Part shown: positions 1 to 7,407 of the stretch, one piece after another
Layout: each line of letters starts with the position of its first letter
Numbering within the stretch: position 1 is the first letter of the stretch
Origin: an uncultured Verrucomicrobiota bacterium
Lineage (GTDB): Bacteria; Verrucomicrobiota; Kiritimatiellia; RFP12; UBA1067
Reading direction: 5' to 3'
DNA length: 16,557 nt
Assembly (NCBI GenBank): GCA_945487985.1
Contig: CALYTX010000010.1
Coordinates: 1 to 16,557 of the forward strand
Notes under the pieces: generated by a model
Database searches by the model: none
What the model saw: only the letters and a program-made list of their open reading frames with translations
Told to the model about the DNA's origin: nothing
Translations under genes and position numbers: made by a program

Positions 1-19
1 ATACAAGGAGTTAGGTTAA

Positions 20-2122
20 ATGGCAAAGCGTGATATCCCGCTCGAGAGAGTGCGTAATTTCGGCATCATGGCTCACATCGACGGCGGCAAGACGACGACG
101 TCCGAGCGTATTCTGTTTTATTCGGGCAAGAACTACAAAATCGGCGAAGTGCACGACGGTGCTGCGACGATGGACTTCATGGTGCAGGAGCAGGAGCGAG
201 GCATTACGATTCAGTCGGCCGCTACTTGCGTGCAGTGGGGCGATTACCGTCTCTCCTTGATCGACACTCCCGGACACGTCGATTTCACGGCCGAAGTCGA
301 GCGCTCGCTGCGCGTCCTCGACGGTGCCGTGGCGCTTTACTGCGCCGTCGGCGGCGTTCAGCCGCAGTCCGAGCAGGTTTGGCGTCAGAGCGAGAAGTAC
401 AAAGTGCCAAAGCTTGCTTTCGTCAATAAGATGGACCGTGTCGGCGCCAACTTCTACAATGTGATGGAGCAGATGAAGAAGCAGCTTGGCGCAAATCCAG
501 TGCCGATGGTCATTCCGATCGGCGCGGCCGAGTCGTTTGAAGGCGTTATCGATCTGGTCAAGATGAAAGCGCTCTACTTCGATATGAAGAATTTGGGCAA
601 GACGGTCATCGAGAAGGATATCCCCGAGGAATACCTCGAGAAGGCTCAGGAGTGGCGCCAGAAGATGATTGAGTCGGCCGCCGAACAGGACGATGCGCTC
701 ATGGAGAAGTTCTTCTCTGGCGAAGAACTCACCACTGACGAAGTCAAGGCCGCTATCCGCAAGGGTTGCCTTGCGCGTACGATCACGCCGGCTTATTGCG
801 GAACGGCGTTCAAAGACAAGGGCATTCAGCCGCTGCTCGACGCGGTTTGTGACTATCTGCCTTCTCCTCTCGACACGGGGGCAGCGGTTTCGGCCGATGA
901 TCCGTCCCAGAAGCGCGAGGTTTCTGACTCCGAGCCTTTCTGCGGGCTTGCGTTCAAGATTATGAACGATCCGAAATCGGGCGGCAAGATTACATTCGTG
1001 CGCGTCTATTCGGGAACGCTCAAGTTGGGCGCGGAGCTGCTGGACTCGACGATTGACCGTGAGCAGCGGATTTCTCGTCTGTTTCGTATGCATGCGGCCA
1101 AACAAGAGCCGCTCGACGAGGCGCATGCCGGCGATATTGTCGCTTGCGTCGGTCTTACCGAAACGCGCACGGGCGACACGCTTTGCGACCCCAGCGCGCC
1201 CATTACGCTTGAATCGATCGACTTCCCCGCGCCGGTGATTTCGGTTGCGGTCAAGCCGAAATCGCGCGGTGACAACGAAAAACTCGGCGTGGCGCTGCAT
1301 GCGCTGGCGATGGAAGACCCCACCTTCGTTGTCAGTTTCGATCAGGAAACCTCCGAAACGATCATCGCTGGCATGGGCGAGCTCTACCTTGAGGTCATTG
1401 TCGATCGTCTCAAGCGCGAATTCAATGTCGAGTGCGATGTCGGCGCGCCGCAGGTGGCCTACCGCGAGACAATTACCGCTCCGGTTGACAACGAGTACAA
1501 GCATGTCAAGCAGTCCGGTGGTCGCGGCCAGTATGCGCATGTCTGCCTCAAGCTTGCTCCGCAGGAGCCAGGCAAGGGCTTTGAGTTCGTCAACGAAGTC
1601 AAGGGCGGCGTAATTCCAACTGAATACATTCCGGCGGTTGAGAAAGGCGTCAAGAAAGCTCTTGAGGCTGGTCCGGTCGCAGGCTTCCCGGTCGTTGATG
1701 TCAAGGCGACGGTGTACTTCGGCTCGTACCATGAGGTCGACTCGAACGAATTCGCGTTTATCGAGTGCGCCCGCCAGTGCTTCAAGCAGGCCTTCCTGAA
1801 GGGCAAGCCGCAATTGCTCGAGCCGATGATGGATGTCGAGGTGGTGGTGCCAGAGCAGTATATGGGAGCAGCCAACGGTTCTATCAACCAGCGTCGCGGC
1901 CGTATCGAGGGCATGGAAGACCGTTCCGGCGTGAAGTTGCTCAAGGCCACGGTTCCGCTTGCGGAAATGTTCGGCTATTCCAACGCAATTCGTACTGTCA
2001 CTCAGGGGCGTGGTTCGTTCACGATGATCTTCAAGCAATATGAAGCCGTGCCGAAGAACATCGCCACCGAGGTGATCGAGAAGCGCGTCAAAGAGGGCAA
2101 GGTCCGCCCGTCGGCCGACTGA
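20..2122 (+). CDS. fusA: Elongation factor G (translocation GTPase)
   Basis: EF-G drives GTP-dependent translocation of tRNA and mRNA on the ribosome and, with RRF, subunit recycling; it is cytosolic. The 700-residue product has the normal family length. The G domain shows the P-loop AHIDGGKTTT (residues 18-27), the switch region QEQERGIT, DTPGHVDF and NKMDR. Domain III carries GMGELYLEV (about 452-460), domain IV carries QSGGRGQYAHV, IPTEYIPAVEKG and the tip SYHEVDSNE, and domain V carries EPMMDVEVV and MFGYSNAIRT. The ATG follows AAGGAG (5-10) at 9 bases. No tufA follows, so this is not the classical end of the str operon, although the upstream side is cut off. Several motif positions are unusual: G22 in the P-loop for the usual Ala, Y456 for the His of GELHLEI, and GAANGSINQRRG for GDVIGDLNRRRG. 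It is certainly an EF-G family member. Whether it is the sole housekeeping copy or a paralogue of the spdEFG/mitochondrial-like type cannot be told here. Confidence 0.96.
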   Translation: MAKRDIPLERVRNFGIMAHIDGGKTTTSERILFYSGKNYKIGEVHDGAATMDFMVQEQERGITIQSAATCVQWGDYRLSLIDTPGHVDFTAEVERSLRVLDGAVALYCAVGGVQPQSEQVWRQSEKYKVPKLAFVNKMDRVGANFYNVMEQMKKQLGANPVPMVIPIGAAESFEGVIDLVKMKALYFDMKNLGKTVIEKDIPEEYLEKAQEWRQKMIESAAEQDDALMEKFFSGEELTTDEVKAAIRKGCLARTITPAYCGTAFKDKGIQPLLDAVCDYLPSPLDTGAAVSADDPSQKREVSDSEPFCGLAFKIMNDPKSGGKITFVRVYSGTLKLGAELLDSTIDREQRISRLFRMHAAKQEPLDEAHAGDIVACVGLTETRTGDTLCDPSAPITLESIDFPAPVISVAVKPKSRGDNEKLGVALHALAMEDPTFVVSFDQETSETIIAGMGELYLEVIVDRLKREFNVECDVGAPQVAYRETITAPVDNEYKHVKQSGGRGQYAHVCLKLAPQEPGKGFEFVNEVKGGVIPTEYIPAVEKGVKKALEAGPVAGFPVVDVKATVYFGSYHEVDSNEFAFIECARQCFKQAFLKGKPQLLEPMMDVEVVVPEQYMGAANGSINQRRGRIEGMEDRSGVKLLKATVPLAEMFGYSNAIRTVTQGRGSFTMIFKQYEAVPKNIATEVIEKRVKEGKVRPSAD

Positions 2123-2174
2123 CCGAAATCGGGATTGAACGACCTCTCCCCTTGCAAGACGCGGGCGGAAGATG

Positions 2175-2213
2175 AAACACACGCTGGCGCCGAAATCGCG
2201 CCAGCGTGTGTTT
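2175..2213 (+). terminator. Intrinsic terminator after fusA
   Basis: A perfect 16-bp inverted repeat pairs 2175-2190 (AAACACACGCTGGCGC) with 2198-2213, around a 7-base loop CGAAATC. The stem is GC-rich near the loop and ends in AAA/TTT, so the run of T is only three bases. It lies 52 bases after the fusA stop, before the next gene. The match is far too long to be chance. Termination is inferred; the A/T flanks would allow weak function on either strand. Its presence also argues against the longer GH3 start at 2172, which would put the hairpin inside a coding sequence. Confidence 0.85.
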
Positions 2214-2246
2214 ACATGGGGCAGGCTACAGGGAAAGCAATCGATT

Positions 2247-4454
2247 ATGAAAAAATTAATTCTTGTTCTTGCGGCGGCGTTCGCAGTGTCGGCGGTGCTC
2301 GCGGGCTTATCCGACGGCGAGGCGCTTGAGCGTGCCCGCGAAATTCTTTCAAAGATGACGCTCGAGGAAAAATGCCGGCTTTTATACGGTTCGGGCACGA
2401 TGACCTTGTCGTGTCCGCCCGGAGCCGGCGAGAAGCGGGAGTGGATAATGAGCGACAACAGCTCGACGGTTCGTCCCGAGATGAATCGTTGGGATTGGGG
2501 CTATACCGATCCCAAGAGCGTCAACACCAAGTTGCCTTCGCTTTCGGCGTTGGCGCAGACTTGGGATGTCGAATTGGCGTGGCGGCACGGCGAGACGCTT
2601 GGCTTGGAAATGCGCGATCGTGGGGTTGATCAGTTGCTTGGTCCCGGGGTTAATATCATGCGTACGCCGCTCAACGGACGCAACTGGGAGTATTTGGGCG
2701 AAGATCCGCTTTTGGCCGCCAGAATGTGCGTGCCAATCATCAAAGGCGTTCAGAGTTGCGATGTGGCCGCCACCGTCAAGCATTTCTGTCTGAACAACCA
2801 GGAAATGGCGCGCGACACGGTCGACACTCATGTCGATTCGCGCACATTCAATGAAATCTATCTGCCTGCATTCCGTGCGGCAGTGGTGGAGGCGAAGGCA
2901 CTCTGCGTGATGACCAGTTACAATAAAGTTGACGGCATCTGGGCGAGCGAGAACAAGTACAATCAGCGCGGCATCCTGCGCGATCGCTGGGGTTTCCAGG
3001 GCATGATTCTTACCGATTGGGGCGGGCAGCACAGTTGCGATTTCGCCATCAACAATGGCGGCGGGGTGGAAATGCACTGGGGGCAAGGCATCGTGCATCT
3101 TGGCAATCCCAAGAAGAGTCTGCATCCGCTTGCCGATGCTGTCCGTGCCGGCAAGGTTCCCGTCGCCAATGTCGACGAGGCGGCGTTGAGGACGCTTTTC
3201 GTCATGGCTAAGACCGGCTACCTAACCGGCGGTAAGCGCCGGACGGGCGAGCGCAACACTCCCCGCCACCAGCGCCTCGCGCGCGAGGAGGGTGCCGATT
3301 CGATCGTGCTGCTCAAGAATGTCAAAGGACTTCTGCCGCTCGATCCGGCGACATTGCGCAAGGTGCTCATAATCGGCAAGAACGCCGACGAGAAGCAATG
3401 CCACAAGGGGTGTTCTGGCGAGGGTAATGTTCCTTACGAGATCACTTTGCGCGCAGCGCTCGCCGCCCGTCTGCCCAAGGCCGAGGTGGTGTTGATGCCG
3501 TTCTGCGCCAAAATGGAAATTGCCACAACGGATACTTCCAATGCGGCCATTGCTGGCGGACATGTCGAGCAGAAGACGAAGGTCGACTTCTGCAGTGTCG
3601 AGGAGCTAAAGTCCGCTGCCGAGTCGGCCGACGCCGTGATAGTGTTCACCGGTACGGAACTGGGCTATCAGGAGAACATGGAATCAGAGAGCCGCGACCG
3701 CGAGAATTTCGATCTGCCGGCTGAGCTGCAGGAGGCGATGCACACGATTCTCGGCTGGAAGTTGCCCGGGACGGTGGTAGTCTCACGGTCGGGAACGCCT
3801 GTCGGCTATACCTGGACGGACAAGGCCGACACGCTTGTGCAGAGTTCTTATCTGGGCATGGAAGAGGGCAATGCGATCGTCGATGTGCTCTTTGGTCAGG
3901 TCAACCCCTCCGGCAGGCTGGCGCAGAGTTGGCCGAGAACATACGGCGATACGGCGGTGGCGCAGAAGGGAACGTACAACAAAACCAATGTCGTCTACAA
4001 CGAGCGCTTCTACGTTGGCTACCGCTGGTTTGACCGCAATAAGGTCGCGCCGCTGTTCCCGTTCGGATACGGATTGAGCTACACGACATTCGCATTCGGC
4101 AAATGCAGCGTGCGCGAGACGGACGGCGGCTGGATGCTGGAGGTTCCGGTGACCAACACGGGCAAATGCGCCGGACGGGAGGTGGTTCAGGTTTACGCGG
4201 CATATCCCGGCGCAAAGGTCGAGCGGTGTGTCAAGGAGCTCAAGGGCTTTGCGAAAACCAAGCAGCTCGCTCCGGGCGAAACCCAAATTGTGAAGATCGC
4301 CATCGGCGAACGCGATCTGGCCTATTGGGACGATTTCGCCAGCCGTTTTGCAACTGATGCCGGCGACTACGAATTTCTAGTTGGCGCTTCCTCGGTGGAT
4401 ATTCGCGAGCGTCTCGCGGTAAAGGTCGCCCGTACGAAGCACTATCGCGATTGA
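2247..4454 (+). CDS. Secreted glycoside hydrolase family 3 (beta-glucosidase-like)
   Basis: An exo-acting glycosidase of GH3, predicted to be exported by Sec. From ATG 2247 it is 735 residues and opens with a clear signal peptide (KK, then LILVLAAAFAVSAVLA, cleavage near residue 19-20). The in-frame start at 2172 would add 25 residues, destroy the signal peptide and overlap the fusA terminator, so I reject it. Visible GH3 features are GPGVNIMRTPLNGRNWEY, KHFCLNNQE, MTSYNKVDG, the nucleophile motif LTDWGG (D257), and ESESRDR, whose E481 sits three before D as the acid/base does in GH3 beta-glucosidases. FPFGYGLSYTTF is followed by a C-terminal Fn3-like domain (about 620-720). Two substrate-site motifs are altered: the usual SDGP reads SDNSS and the usual LDxEMPG reads GGVEMHWGQG. 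Substrate is therefore uncertain. The ribosome site is weak (AGGGA about 13 bases upstream) and no promoter is evident after the terminator. It leads directly into purN. Confidence 0.93.
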   Translation: MKKLILVLAAAFAVSAVLAGLSDGEALERAREILSKMTLEEKCRLLYGSGTMTLSCPPGAGEKREWIMSDNSSTVRPEMNRWDWGYTDPKSVNTKLPSLSALAQTWDVELAWRHGETLGLEMRDRGVDQLLGPGVNIMRTPLNGRNWEYLGEDPLLAARMCVPIIKGVQSCDVAATVKHFCLNNQEMARDTVDTHVDSRTFNEIYLPAFRAAVVEAKALCVMTSYNKVDGIWASENKYNQRGILRDRWGFQGMILTDWGGQHSCDFAINNGGGVEMHWGQGIVHLGNPKKSLHPLADAVRAGKVPVANVDEAALRTLFVMAKTGYLTGGKRRTGERNTPRHQRLAREEGADSIVLLKNVKGLLPLDPATLRKVLIIGKNADEKQCHKGCSGEGNVPYEITLRAALAARLPKAEVVLMPFCAKMEIATTDTSNAAIAGGHVEQKTKVDFCSVEELKSAAESADAVIVFTGTELGYQENMESESRDRENFDLPAELQEAMHTILGWKLPGTVVVSRSGTPVGYTWTDKADTLVQSSYLGMEEGNAIVDVLFGQVNPSGRLAQSWPRTYGDTAVAQKGTYNKTNVVYNERFYVGYRWFDRNKVAPLFPFGYGLSYTTFAFGKCSVRETDGGWMLEVPVTNTGKCAGREVVQVYAAYPGAKVERCVKELKGFAKTKQLAPGETQIVKIAIGERDLAYWDDFASRFATDAGDYEFLVGASSVDIRERLAVKVARTKHYRD

Positions 4455-4467
4455 GGAGGGTAAAGTT

Positions 4468-5082
4468 ATGGCCAAATTGCAGCTCGGGGTTCTGGGTTCG
4501 GGTTCGGGATCGAACATGCAGTCGATAGTTGACGCCATCGAGGCGGGACGGCTCGATGCGGAAATCAAGGTGGTGCTCGCTGACGTCCCCGACGCGAAAA
4601 TCCTCGAGCGGGCGCGTCGGCACGGCATCCCCTGCCAGTTTCTCGATTGTTCGCCGTGGAAAACCAAACTTGCCGACGCAGCTGAGCTTGACTGCATCCG
4701 TATTCTGCGCGAGGCTGGGGTGGATACGGTTGTGCTCGCCGGTTTCATGCGCATCGTCAAGAGCGCATTGCTTGAGGCTTACCCAGGGCGCGTAATCAAT
4801 ATCCATCCTGCATTGCTGCCGGCGTTTCCCGGAATTCGCAGCTGGCAGCAGGCGCTGGATTATGGGTGCAAGCTTGCGGGAGTCACGGTGCATTTTGTTG
4901 ACGCGGGCACGGATTCTGGTCCGATTATCGTGCAAAAGGCCGTCGAGGTTCGCGAAGACGACACGCCCGAGACGCTGCATGCGCGCATACAGGTTCAGGA
5001 GCATCTTGCCTATCCCGAGGCGCTCAGCATAATCGCCTCGGGCAGGTATCGTATCGAAGGCCGTCGAGTTAGAATAGGATAG
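4468..5082 (+). CDS. purN: Phosphoribosylglycinamide formyltransferase (GART)
   Basis: Transfers a formyl group from 10-formyl-THF to glycinamide ribonucleotide, the third step of de novo purine synthesis; cytosolic. The product is 204 residues, normal for PurN. It opens with the phosphate loop LGSGSGSNMQSI, and the catalytic triad is complete: N111 and H113 in VINIHPALLPAFPG, and D149 in DAGTDSGPIIVQ. LAGFMRIV and the C-terminal QEHLAYPEAL segment also match the family. A strong GGAGGG (4455-4460) begins right after the GH3 stop and sits 7 bases before the ATG; the genes are 13 bases apart, so they are probably cotranscribed. No other purine gene is nearby. The enzyme's link to a secreted glycosidase and sugar-nucleotide genes looks positional rather than functional. 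Confidence 0.95.
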   Translation: MAKLQLGVLGSGSGSNMQSIVDAIEAGRLDAEIKVVLADVPDAKILERARRHGIPCQFLDCSPWKTKLADAAELDCIRILREAGVDTVVLAGFMRIVKSALLEAYPGRVINIHPALLPAFPGIRSWQQALDYGCKLAGVTVHFVDAGTDSGPIIVQKAVEVREDDTPETLHARIQVQEHLAYPEALSIIASGRYRIEGRRVRIG

Positions 5083-5095
5083 GAGCATTCAGGAA

Positions 5096-6184
5096 GTGAA
5101 AAAAGCGTTGATTACCGGGGTTACCGGACAGGACGGTTCCTTCTTAGCCGAGTTCTTGCTCGAGAAGGGGTATGACGTCCACGGACTCATCCGCCGCAGT
5201 TCGGTTGATTTTCGCGAGCGCATCGCCCATCTTGAAGGACGGGAGAATTTTCATCTTCACTATGGCGATCTGTGCGATTCGAGTTCGATTTTCGGCGTCA
5301 TCGCCGCGGTGCGTCCCGATGAAATCTACAACCTCGCTGCGCAGAGTCACGTGCAGGTTTCGTTCGATTCTCCCGAATTCACAGCTGATATTGACGCGAC
5401 AGGCGTCTTGCGCGTGCTTGAAGCGGTCCGCCATGCGGGTCTCGCCGGAACATGTCGTATCTATCAAGCATCGACTTCCGAGCTCTACGGAAAGGTCGAG
5501 GAGGTTCCGCAGAACGAGCAGACGCCGTTTCATCCATATTCGCCCTACGCCGTGGCCAAGCAGTACGGCTTCTGGATTGTCAAGGAATACCGTGAGGCAT
5601 ACGGAATGTTTGCATGCTCGGGAATTCTTTTCAACCACGAGTCGGAGCGGCGCGGCGAAACATTCGTCACCCGCAAGATTACGCTCGCGGCCGCGCGCAT
5701 CGCGCAAGGCAAGCAGGAGAAGTTGCTTTTGGGCAATCTCGATTCGCTGCGCGATTGGGGCTACGCCAAAGATTATGTCGAGTGTATGTGGCTAATCCTT
5801 CAGCACCACCGGCCCGAGGATTTCGTGATTGCCACGGGCGTGCAGCATTCAGTACGCGAATTTGCTCTGCTGGCGTTCCGGGAGGCTGGAATCGAACTCG
5901 AATTTCGCGGTTCGGGCATCGATGAAAAGGGCTACGACCGCGCGACCGGGCGCGTGGTAGTCGAGGTTTCGCCCGACTTTTACCGTCCCACCGATGTTGT
6001 CAACCTTTGGGGCGATCCTTCCAAGGCGAAGCGGGAGTTGGGTTGGAATCCAGCTAAGACGTCTTTTCTCGAACTTGTTCAATTGATGGTGCGTCACGAT
6101 ATGGAGAAGGTTGCTGTTGAGCGTGCCGGCGAGCGCGTGCGCACGAATCTGGCGGAATATCTTGAGAAAGGCGTAGTGAAATAA
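5096..6184 (+). CDS. gmd: GDP-mannose 4,6-dehydratase
   Basis: Converts GDP-D-mannose to GDP-4-keto-6-deoxy-D-mannose, the first committed step to GDP-L-fucose (also to GDP-rhamnose, perosamine and colitose); cytosolic, NADP-dependent extended SDR. The 362 residues match family length. Visible are the Rossmann motif GVTGQDGS (8-15), the Gmd signature IRRSS, NLAAQSHVQVSF, the catalytic STSELYG with YAVAK (Y151, K155), RRGETFVTRKIT, GNLDSLRDWGYAKDYV and FYRPTDV. The start is GTG 5096, preceded 10 bases earlier by AGGAG (5081-5085), which overlaps the purN stop. The MKKALITGVTG beginning is standard for the family, supporting this start. One oddity is E184 in NHESERRGE, where the family nearly always has Pro (NHESPRRG). 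The immediately following fcl makes GDP-L-fucose the likely product. Confidence 0.96.
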   Translation: MKKALITGVTGQDGSFLAEFLLEKGYDVHGLIRRSSVDFRERIAHLEGRENFHLHYGDLCDSSSIFGVIAAVRPDEIYNLAAQSHVQVSFDSPEFTADIDATGVLRVLEAVRHAGLAGTCRIYQASTSELYGKVEEVPQNEQTPFHPYSPYAVAKQYGFWIVKEYREAYGMFACSGILFNHESERRGETFVTRKITLAAARIAQGKQEKLLLGNLDSLRDWGYAKDYVECMWLILQHHRPEDFVIATGVQHSVREFALLAFREAGIELEFRGSGIDEKGYDRATGRVVVEVSPDFYRPTDVVNLWGDPSKAKRELGWNPAKTSFLELVQLMVRHDMEKVAVERAGERVRTNLAEYLEKGVVK

Positions 6185-7152
6185 TGGAGAAAAGCGCCAA
6201 AATATATGTCGCTGGACACCGCGGGATGGTCGGCTCGGCTGTGGTGCGCGCGCTGCGTGCGGCAGGATTCGGGAATATTGTCGTGCGCACGCACGGCGAG
6301 CTTGATTTACTCGACTCGCGTGCGGTGCGTGAGTTCTACGAGTCTGAACGGCCCGATGTAGCGGTTATCGCTGCCGCGAGGGTTGGCGGGATTGGCGCGA
6401 ACAGCGAGGCTAATTCGCTTTTCCTCTACGAAAACGCGATTATCGCGATGAATACGGTCTATCAGGCCGCCGAGGCGGGGGTGAAGCGGCTGCTCTTCCT
6501 CGGCTCGACCTGTATCTATCCGCGGCTTGCGCCGCAACCGATTCCCGAAGAGGCGCTGCTTTCTTCACCGCTGGAGAAAACGAACGAAGGTTATGCGCTG
6601 GCAAAAATCTCCGGACTGAAACTATGCGAATATCTGCGTCGCGAACGCGGGCTTTGCTACCATTCGCTAATGCCGACGAACCTTTACGGTACGGGCGATA
6701 ATTATGATATTGAACATGGACACGTGCTGCCGACGCTCATTCGCAAATTCGAGACTGCGCGCACGCAGAATGCACCGACCGTCACGCTCTGGGGTTCGGG
6801 AACGCCGCTGCGCGAGTTTCTGCATGTGGACGATCTGGCGGCAGCGTGTCTGTTTGTTCTCGGTTTGGAAAACCCGCCCAATCTGGTCAACTGCGGTTCG
6901 GGGCGCGAATTGTCTATTCGCCAGCTCGCTGAGACAATCCGGGAGTTGTGCGGATGCAAATCGCTAATCGTTTGGGATCGCACCCGTCCTGACGGCACTC
7001 CGCGCAAGCTTTGCGACACTTCGCTTATTCGATCTCTCGGCTGGGCGCCAAAGATTGATTTGGTTGGTGGATTGCGCCGCACAATTGACGAATATCGAGC
7101 CGCGCTGGCGCGGGGAAGCTTGCGCGGGGTAGACCCTTGTCAGGTTCAGTAA
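6184..7152 (+). CDS. fcl: GDP-L-fucose synthase (epimerase/reductase)
   Basis: Bifunctional 3,5-epimerase and NADPH-dependent 4-reductase that turns GDP-4-keto-6-deoxymannose into GDP-L-fucose, the donor for fucosylating surface polysaccharide, O-antigen or glycoprotein. The product is 322 residues, as expected (also called wcaG). Motifs: YVAGHRGMVGSAVVRAL (8-24, Rossmann), AAARVGGIGAN, the catalytic S in FLGSTCIYP, Y137 and K141 in EGYALAK, the family signature MPTNLYGTGDNYD, and HGHVLPTLIRKF. The start overlaps the gmd stop by one base (TAATG), so the two are translationally coupled and complete a two-enzyme pathway. The last codons carry the -35 box and much of the spacer of the promoter for rpmE. 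Confidence 0.96.
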   Translation: MEKSAKIYVAGHRGMVGSAVVRALRAAGFGNIVVRTHGELDLLDSRAVREFYESERPDVAVIAAARVGGIGANSEANSLFLYENAIIAMNTVYQAAEAGVKRLLFLGSTCIYPRLAPQPIPEEALLSSPLEKTNEGYALAKISGLKLCEYLRRERGLCYHSLMPTNLYGTGDNYDIEHGHVLPTLIRKFETARTQNAPTVTLWGSGTPLREFLHVDDLAAACLFVLGLENPPNLVNCGSGRELSIRQLAETIRELCGCKSLIVWDRTRPDGTPRKLCDTSLIRSLGWAPKIDLVGGLRRTIDEYRAALARGSLRGVDPCQVQ

Positions 7153-7165
7153 AAAAAGGTATAAT
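7137..7165 (+). promoter_or_regulatory. Sigma70-type promoter for rpmE-prfA
   Basis: TTGTCA (7137-7142) and a perfect TATAAT (7160-7165) are separated by exactly 17 bases, the optimal spacing, with an A-rich spacer (seven A at 7151-7157). The -35 box lies inside the last codons of fcl and the -10 just after its stop. Transcription should begin near 7172, giving a leader of about 27 bases that carries AGGA (7185-7188) before rpmE. This is the best promoter match in the window. No experimental start site is known to me. Confidence 0.85.
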
Positions 7166-7198
7166 ATTCTCTCAATTTCGAAAAAGGAACGAAGAATC

Positions 7199-7405
7199 AT
7201 GAAGAAAGACATCCATCCTGCCTACGACGAGGCCACGATTACCTGCGCGTGCGGCAACGTCATCAAGACCCGCTCTACGAAGAAAGAGATGACGGTCAAC
7301 ACCTGCAGCGCGTGCCATCCCTATTTCACGGGGCAGAAGACGATGGTTGATACCGAGGGCCGCGTCGATTCGTTCAAGAAGCGCTACGCGAAGTTCGCGA
7401 AGTAA
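7199..7405 (+). CDS. rpmE: 50S ribosomal protein L31 (zinc-binding form)
   Basis: Bacterial L31, a small large-subunit protein that contributes to the bridge with the 30S head. The 68 residues open with MKKDIHPAY and contain TCACGN (C16, C18) and NTCSACHPYFTGQ (C36, C39), the four-cysteine set of the zinc-containing C+ type, rather than the zinc-free paralogue induced under zinc starvation. The rest, DTEGRVDSFKKRY, is standard. The ATG is preceded by AAAGGA at about 10 bases and a strong promoter at 7137-7165. prfA begins two bases after the stop, an adjacency of rpmE and prfA common in bacteria. Confidence 0.97.
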   Translation: MKKDIHPAYDEATITCACGNVIKTRSTKKEMTVNTCSACHPYFTGQKTMVDTEGRVDSFKKRYAKFAK

Positions 7406-7407
7406 AC

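Noticed and set aside
2172..2246. Upstream ATG giving a 25-residue extension of the GH3 protein
   Set aside because: It lies inside the fusA terminator hairpin and would bury the clear signal peptide that starts at ATG 2247.
11..2458. 815-residue open frame on the minus strand opposite fusA and the start of the GH3 gene
   Set aside because: It mirrors the codon bias of fusA, has no recognisable domain or signal, crosses the fusA-GH3 gap and hairpin, and lies opposite a certain gene. It is a GC-codon shadow.
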